Positions 61,678 to 64,000 of a stretch of 64,000 nt of DNA are shown one piece after another. Within the stretch, counting starts at the first letter, position 1. The number at the start of each line of letters is the position of its first letter. Source of the DNA: Enhygromyxa salina (lineage in GTDB: Bacteria; Myxococcota_A; Polyangia; Nannocystales; Nannocystaceae). The notes beneath the pieces were generated by a model. It saw only the letters and a list, made by a program, of their open reading frames with translations, searched no databases and was not told the DNA's origin. The stretch lies in NCBI RefSeq assembly GCF_002994635.1, contig NZ_PVNL01000049.1:1-64000 (forward strand), in the 5' to 3' direction. A program made the position numbers and the translations under genes.

Positions 61678-61733
61678 GTGACCGCCGCCAGCCAAACGAT
61701 TGACGGTCACCTCAAAAACCGACGACCGGTCAC
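61678..61733. promoter_or_regulatory. Repeated GTGACCG/CGGTCAC sites between kinase and STAND genes
   Basis: The 174-bp divergent region holds GTGACCG at 61678-61684 and CGGTCAC at 61704-61710 and 61727-61733. The first and second form an inverted repeat, the second and third a direct repeat 23 bp apart. The spacing of about two helical turns would suit a dimeric or multimeric regulator of both genes. It could also be chance in GC-rich DNA. Confidence 0.35.
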
Positions 61734-61805
61734 ACGACTCGTGATTTCGCGCGTCCCGGCCCGCGGCGTACTCAATCGAACCCCAAAGGATCGTCACTAC
61801 CAATT

Positions 61806-64000
61806 ATGATTGCGGACCCGATGAGCATCGATGCCGACCTGGCTCGCGCGTTCGAGCATGGCAACCTGATCTTGTGCGTAGGCCCGGCGCCATCGGTGGC
61901 GGCCGGACTGCCCGCGCTCGATGATCTCGCGCGTCGCGTGCTCGAGGCCGCCGTTCGCTTCGATCCCTCCCTCGACGGCGCGGGCCTGAGCGAGTGGATC
62001 GCTCGCGGCCGCGCGCCCGAGGTGCTCGAGCAGGTCCAGCATCGGCTCGGCGCCGAGTTTGCCCGCGAGGTCGAGCGCGACCTCTCGGATCAGGGCCGAC
62101 CGCTGCCCGCCCTGGTTCGCTCGATCACGGGCCTGCGCAAGCAGCTGCGGGCGATCTACACGACCCGCCTGGATCGCCTGATCGAGCGGGGCCTGGCCGG
62201 GCGCTGGCCGAGCTTCAGCGCCCCCCGGGCCGACATCGCCCAGCGCCGTGGGCTGTTGTTCAAGCTGCGGGGCACCCTCGAATTCCCACAGAGCTGGGTG
62301 CTGACCCGCGAGCAAGAGGAGCGCGAGTTTGGCCCCGGCGCGCCCCGTCGGGCCGTGTTCGAGGCCGCGTTCTTGGCTCATCAGCTGCTCCTGATCGGGT
62401 TCGACAACCACAGCCACGAGCTGCGCAGCCTGCTGGCGATGATGCCCACCCAGACCGACGGGCAGGGGCCCTCGCACTTCATCGTGCTGCCCGAGTGCAG
62501 CGGGGCCGAGCGCGAGCAGCTCGAGCGCCGCGGGCTGCGAGTGTTGCGGACCGACGCCCACGCGCTGCTCGACGCGCTCGGCGGGGTGACCCAAGACGAG
62601 GGCCGGACCGCGCCGTCGGTCGAGGCGTGCCCGTATCCCGGACTCGAGGCCTTTCGTGAAGAGCAGGCCGCGCTGTTCTTTGGCCGCCACGCCGAGGTCA
62701 GCCAGGCCACCGCGCTGCTCGGTGGGGTGGGGGACGTCGACAATCGGTGGCTGGCGATCGAGGGCCCGAGCGGGGTCGGCAAGTCCTCGTTCGCGCGCGC
62801 GGGGGTGGTGCCCGCGCTGCGTCGCGGATTCGCCGAGGGGGTCCCCAATCGCCTGCGCGTGGCCAGCATGCGCCCGGGCACCCGCCCGCTCCACAACCTG
62901 GCGATCGCGCTGGCCGGGGCGCTCGAGCTCGGCGACCCCAACCCCGTGCACGAGCGGCTGCTCGCGGATCCTCGGTTCCTGACCACGCTCGCGCAGACCC
63001 GCGTGAGCGCTGGCGAGGGCGTGGTGTTGCTCATCGATCAGCTCGAGGAGATGGTCACGATCGCGCCGAGCTCGGAGCGGACCTCGTTTGGCGAGGCGAT
63101 CACCCGGGCGCTGGACAGCCGCGCGATCTACCTCGTCACCACCACCCGGTCGGACCTGGTCCCGGCCCTGCAGAGCGGGCTGCCCTCGCTCGCGGGTCTG
63201 CTCAACGAGCTGGCCCAGCGCTACGCCCTGCCACCGATCAGCCGCGCCGGCCTGCGCGAGGCGATCTGTCAGCCGGCGATCGACGCGGGCGTCACGATCG
63301 CCGCCGAGCTCGTCGAGCAGATCTTGGTCGACGCCGACGTCCGGCCCGCGCAGGCCAGCGACGGCGAGACCCGCACGGCCGACGCCGCGCTGCCGCTGGT
63401 CGCCCACGTGCTGCGCGGCCTGTGGACCGCGCAGAACATCGAAGACTGCGTGATCACGCTGGACGAGTACCTGGCCATGGGCGGGATCGCGGGCGCGCTC
63501 AGTCGCAGCGCCGATCACCTGGTCGGCTCGCTCGGCGCGGGCGAGCAAGGCGACGCCAAGCAGCTGCTGTTGCGGCTGATCCGACTGCAGCCCGACGGGA
63601 CCGCGACCCGGCGCGTGGTCGAGCTCGCGGAGGCCAGGCAGATCGCGGCCGACGGCACGATCGGGCAGCTCAGCGGCGCGGGGGCCTCGAGCGCCCGATT
63701 GTTGTTGGTCCGCGACGACGCCGGTCGCCACGAGGTCGAGCTGGTTCACGAGGCGCTGATCCGCGACTGGGAGACCCTGCGGGCGTGGATTCAACAAGGC
63801 CGCGCGCAGCTGCTGCTCGACGAAGAGCTCGAGCGCCAGGCCGACAAGTGGGCGCAGCGGGGACGGCCGAACAAAGATCTGCCGCGCGGTCGCGATGCCG
63901 TCGAATTGATGCAGGCCCGCCCGCACGGGCCCAGTCGGGGGCAGCAGCAAGCGTTCCTGGCCGCGCTGGCTCGGATACAAAAGCGACGTCGGATCATCAC
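61806..64000 (+). CDS. SIR2-like/STAND NTPase, C-terminus beyond the window
   Basis: The frame from the ATG at 61806 stays open to the window end (731 residues seen). The first about 260 residues resemble a SIR2-like domain (LILCVGPAPSVAAGLPAL, IYTTRLDRLIERG, LFKLRG, WVLTREQEEREF, LLIGFD). However, the usual GAGxS, TTNYD and KxHG residues are changed: R121 where Asn is expected and R155 where His is expected. From residue 275, CPYPGLEAF and ALFFGR introduce an nSTAND1-type NTPase with Walker A GPSGVGKSS (K326) and Walker B VVLLIDQLEE (D411). The end LVHEALIRDWETLRAWI is typical of the helical part that precedes WD40 repeats or a membrane helix. STAND fusions act as ligand-triggered switches, often in anti-phage defence; that role is inference here. 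Confidence 0.82.
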   Translation, partial: MIADPMSIDADLARAFEHGNLILCVGPAPSVAAGLPALDDLARRVLEAAVRFDPSLDGAGLSEWIARGRAPEVLEQVQHRLGAEFAREVERDLSDQGRPLPALVRSITGLRKQLRAIYTTRLDRLIERGLAGRWPSFSAPRADIAQRRGLLFKLRGTLEFPQSWVLTREQEEREFGPGAPRRAVFEAAFLAHQLLLIGFDNHSHELRSLLAMMPTQTDGQGPSHFIVLPECSGAEREQLERRGLRVLRTDAHALLDALGGVTQDEGRTAPSVEACPYPGLEAFREEQAALFFGRHAEVSQATALLGGVGDVDNRWLAIEGPSGVGKSSFARAGVVPALRRGFAEGVPNRLRVASMRPGTRPLHNLAIALAGALELGDPNPVHERLLADPRFLTTLAQTRVSAGEGVVLLIDQLEEMVTIAPSSERTSFGEAITRALDSRAIYLVTTTRSDLVPALQSGLPSLAGLLNELAQRYALPPISRAGLREAICQPAIDAGVTIAAELVEQILVDADVRPAQASDGETRTADAALPLVAHVLRGLWTAQNIEDCVITLDEYLAMGGIAGALSRSADHLVGSLGAGEQGDAKQLLLRLIRLQPDGTATRRVVELAEARQIAADGTIGQLSGAGASSARLLLVRDDAGRHEVELVHEALIRDWETLRAWIQQGRAQLLLDEELERQADKWAQRGRPNKDLPRGRDAVELMQARPHGPSRGQQQAFLAALARIQKRRRII

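Noticed and set aside
61797..63980. Long minus-strand open frame (727 codons) opposite the STAND gene
   Set aside because: It is rich in Arg/Gln/Ala with no domain and is an effect of high GC; the plus strand carries clear SIR2-like and NTPase motifs.

Overview
The window is a chromosomal segment of very high GC DNA with almost no intergenic space, from a bacterium that looks like a myxobacterium, most likely of the Nannocystineae (Nannocystis/Plesiocystis/Enhygromyxa type). The reasons are three Ser/Thr protein kinases with C-terminal tetratricopeptide-type repeats, several ECF sigma factors, MYXO-CTERM tails on two secreted proteins, lipoproteins with Gly-Asp linkers followed by VCBS/FG-GAP repeats, DUF2330, DUF5916 and choice-of-anchor proteins. 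No rRNA, tRNA, insertion sequence, prophage or CRISPR array was seen.

Layout. 0.2-14.3 kb: mostly minus-strand genes. A co-directional run holds an SDR, a CPXCG zinc-ribbon protein, endonuclease III, a probable outer-membrane protein, an ECF sigma factor, a membrane partner and a choice-of-anchor lipoprotein. It is followed by DUF2330, VCBS and DUF5916 envelope proteins and an RlmN/Cfr-like radical SAM protein. 14.4-21.5 kb: a kinase-TPR protein with a small beta-rich protein and an ECF sigma factor, a hybrid histidine kinase, and RNA polymerase omega with a long acidic tail. 22-32.1 kb: an ABC-2 exporter operon, a trypsin-like MYXO-CTERM protease, DoxX and lipoprotein genes, a universal stress protein, a COQ4-like protein, cysteine synthase and an M23 peptidase lipoprotein. 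33-36.4 kb: 3-methyladenine glycosylase, a PlsC acyltransferase and a large unknown protein. 36.4-42.3 kb: two arrays of an exact 106-bp repeat bracket a PilZ gene, a strongly structured RNA ending in an intrinsic terminator, and a MrfA-type helicase. The MrfB-type nuclease follows the second array. 42.3-56 kb: a lipoprotein, a cytochrome c, an orphan DNA methyltransferase, a second kinase-TPR protein, an ABC-F ATPase, a zinc-ribbon/TPR membrane protein, a split YeeE/YedE transporter and an FAD oxidoreductase. 55.8-64 kb: a GMC oxidoreductase with its Tat small subunit, a second ECF sigma/small protein/kinase-TPR cassette, and, divergently, a SIR2-like plus STAND NTPase running off the window end.

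Functionally the window is dominated by envelope proteins and one- and two-component or kinase-linked regulation, with scattered DNA repair (Nth, Tag, MrfA/MrfB). The points most worth following are the structured RNA with two unpaired anti-Shine-Dalgarno-like loops directly ahead of mrfA, the repeat array that separates mrfA from mrfB, the twice-occurring kinase/small-protein/ECF arrangement, and the STAND NTPase whose SIR2-like domain has lost the usual catalytic residues. Products are inferred from translated sequence and remembered family motifs; no database search was possible.
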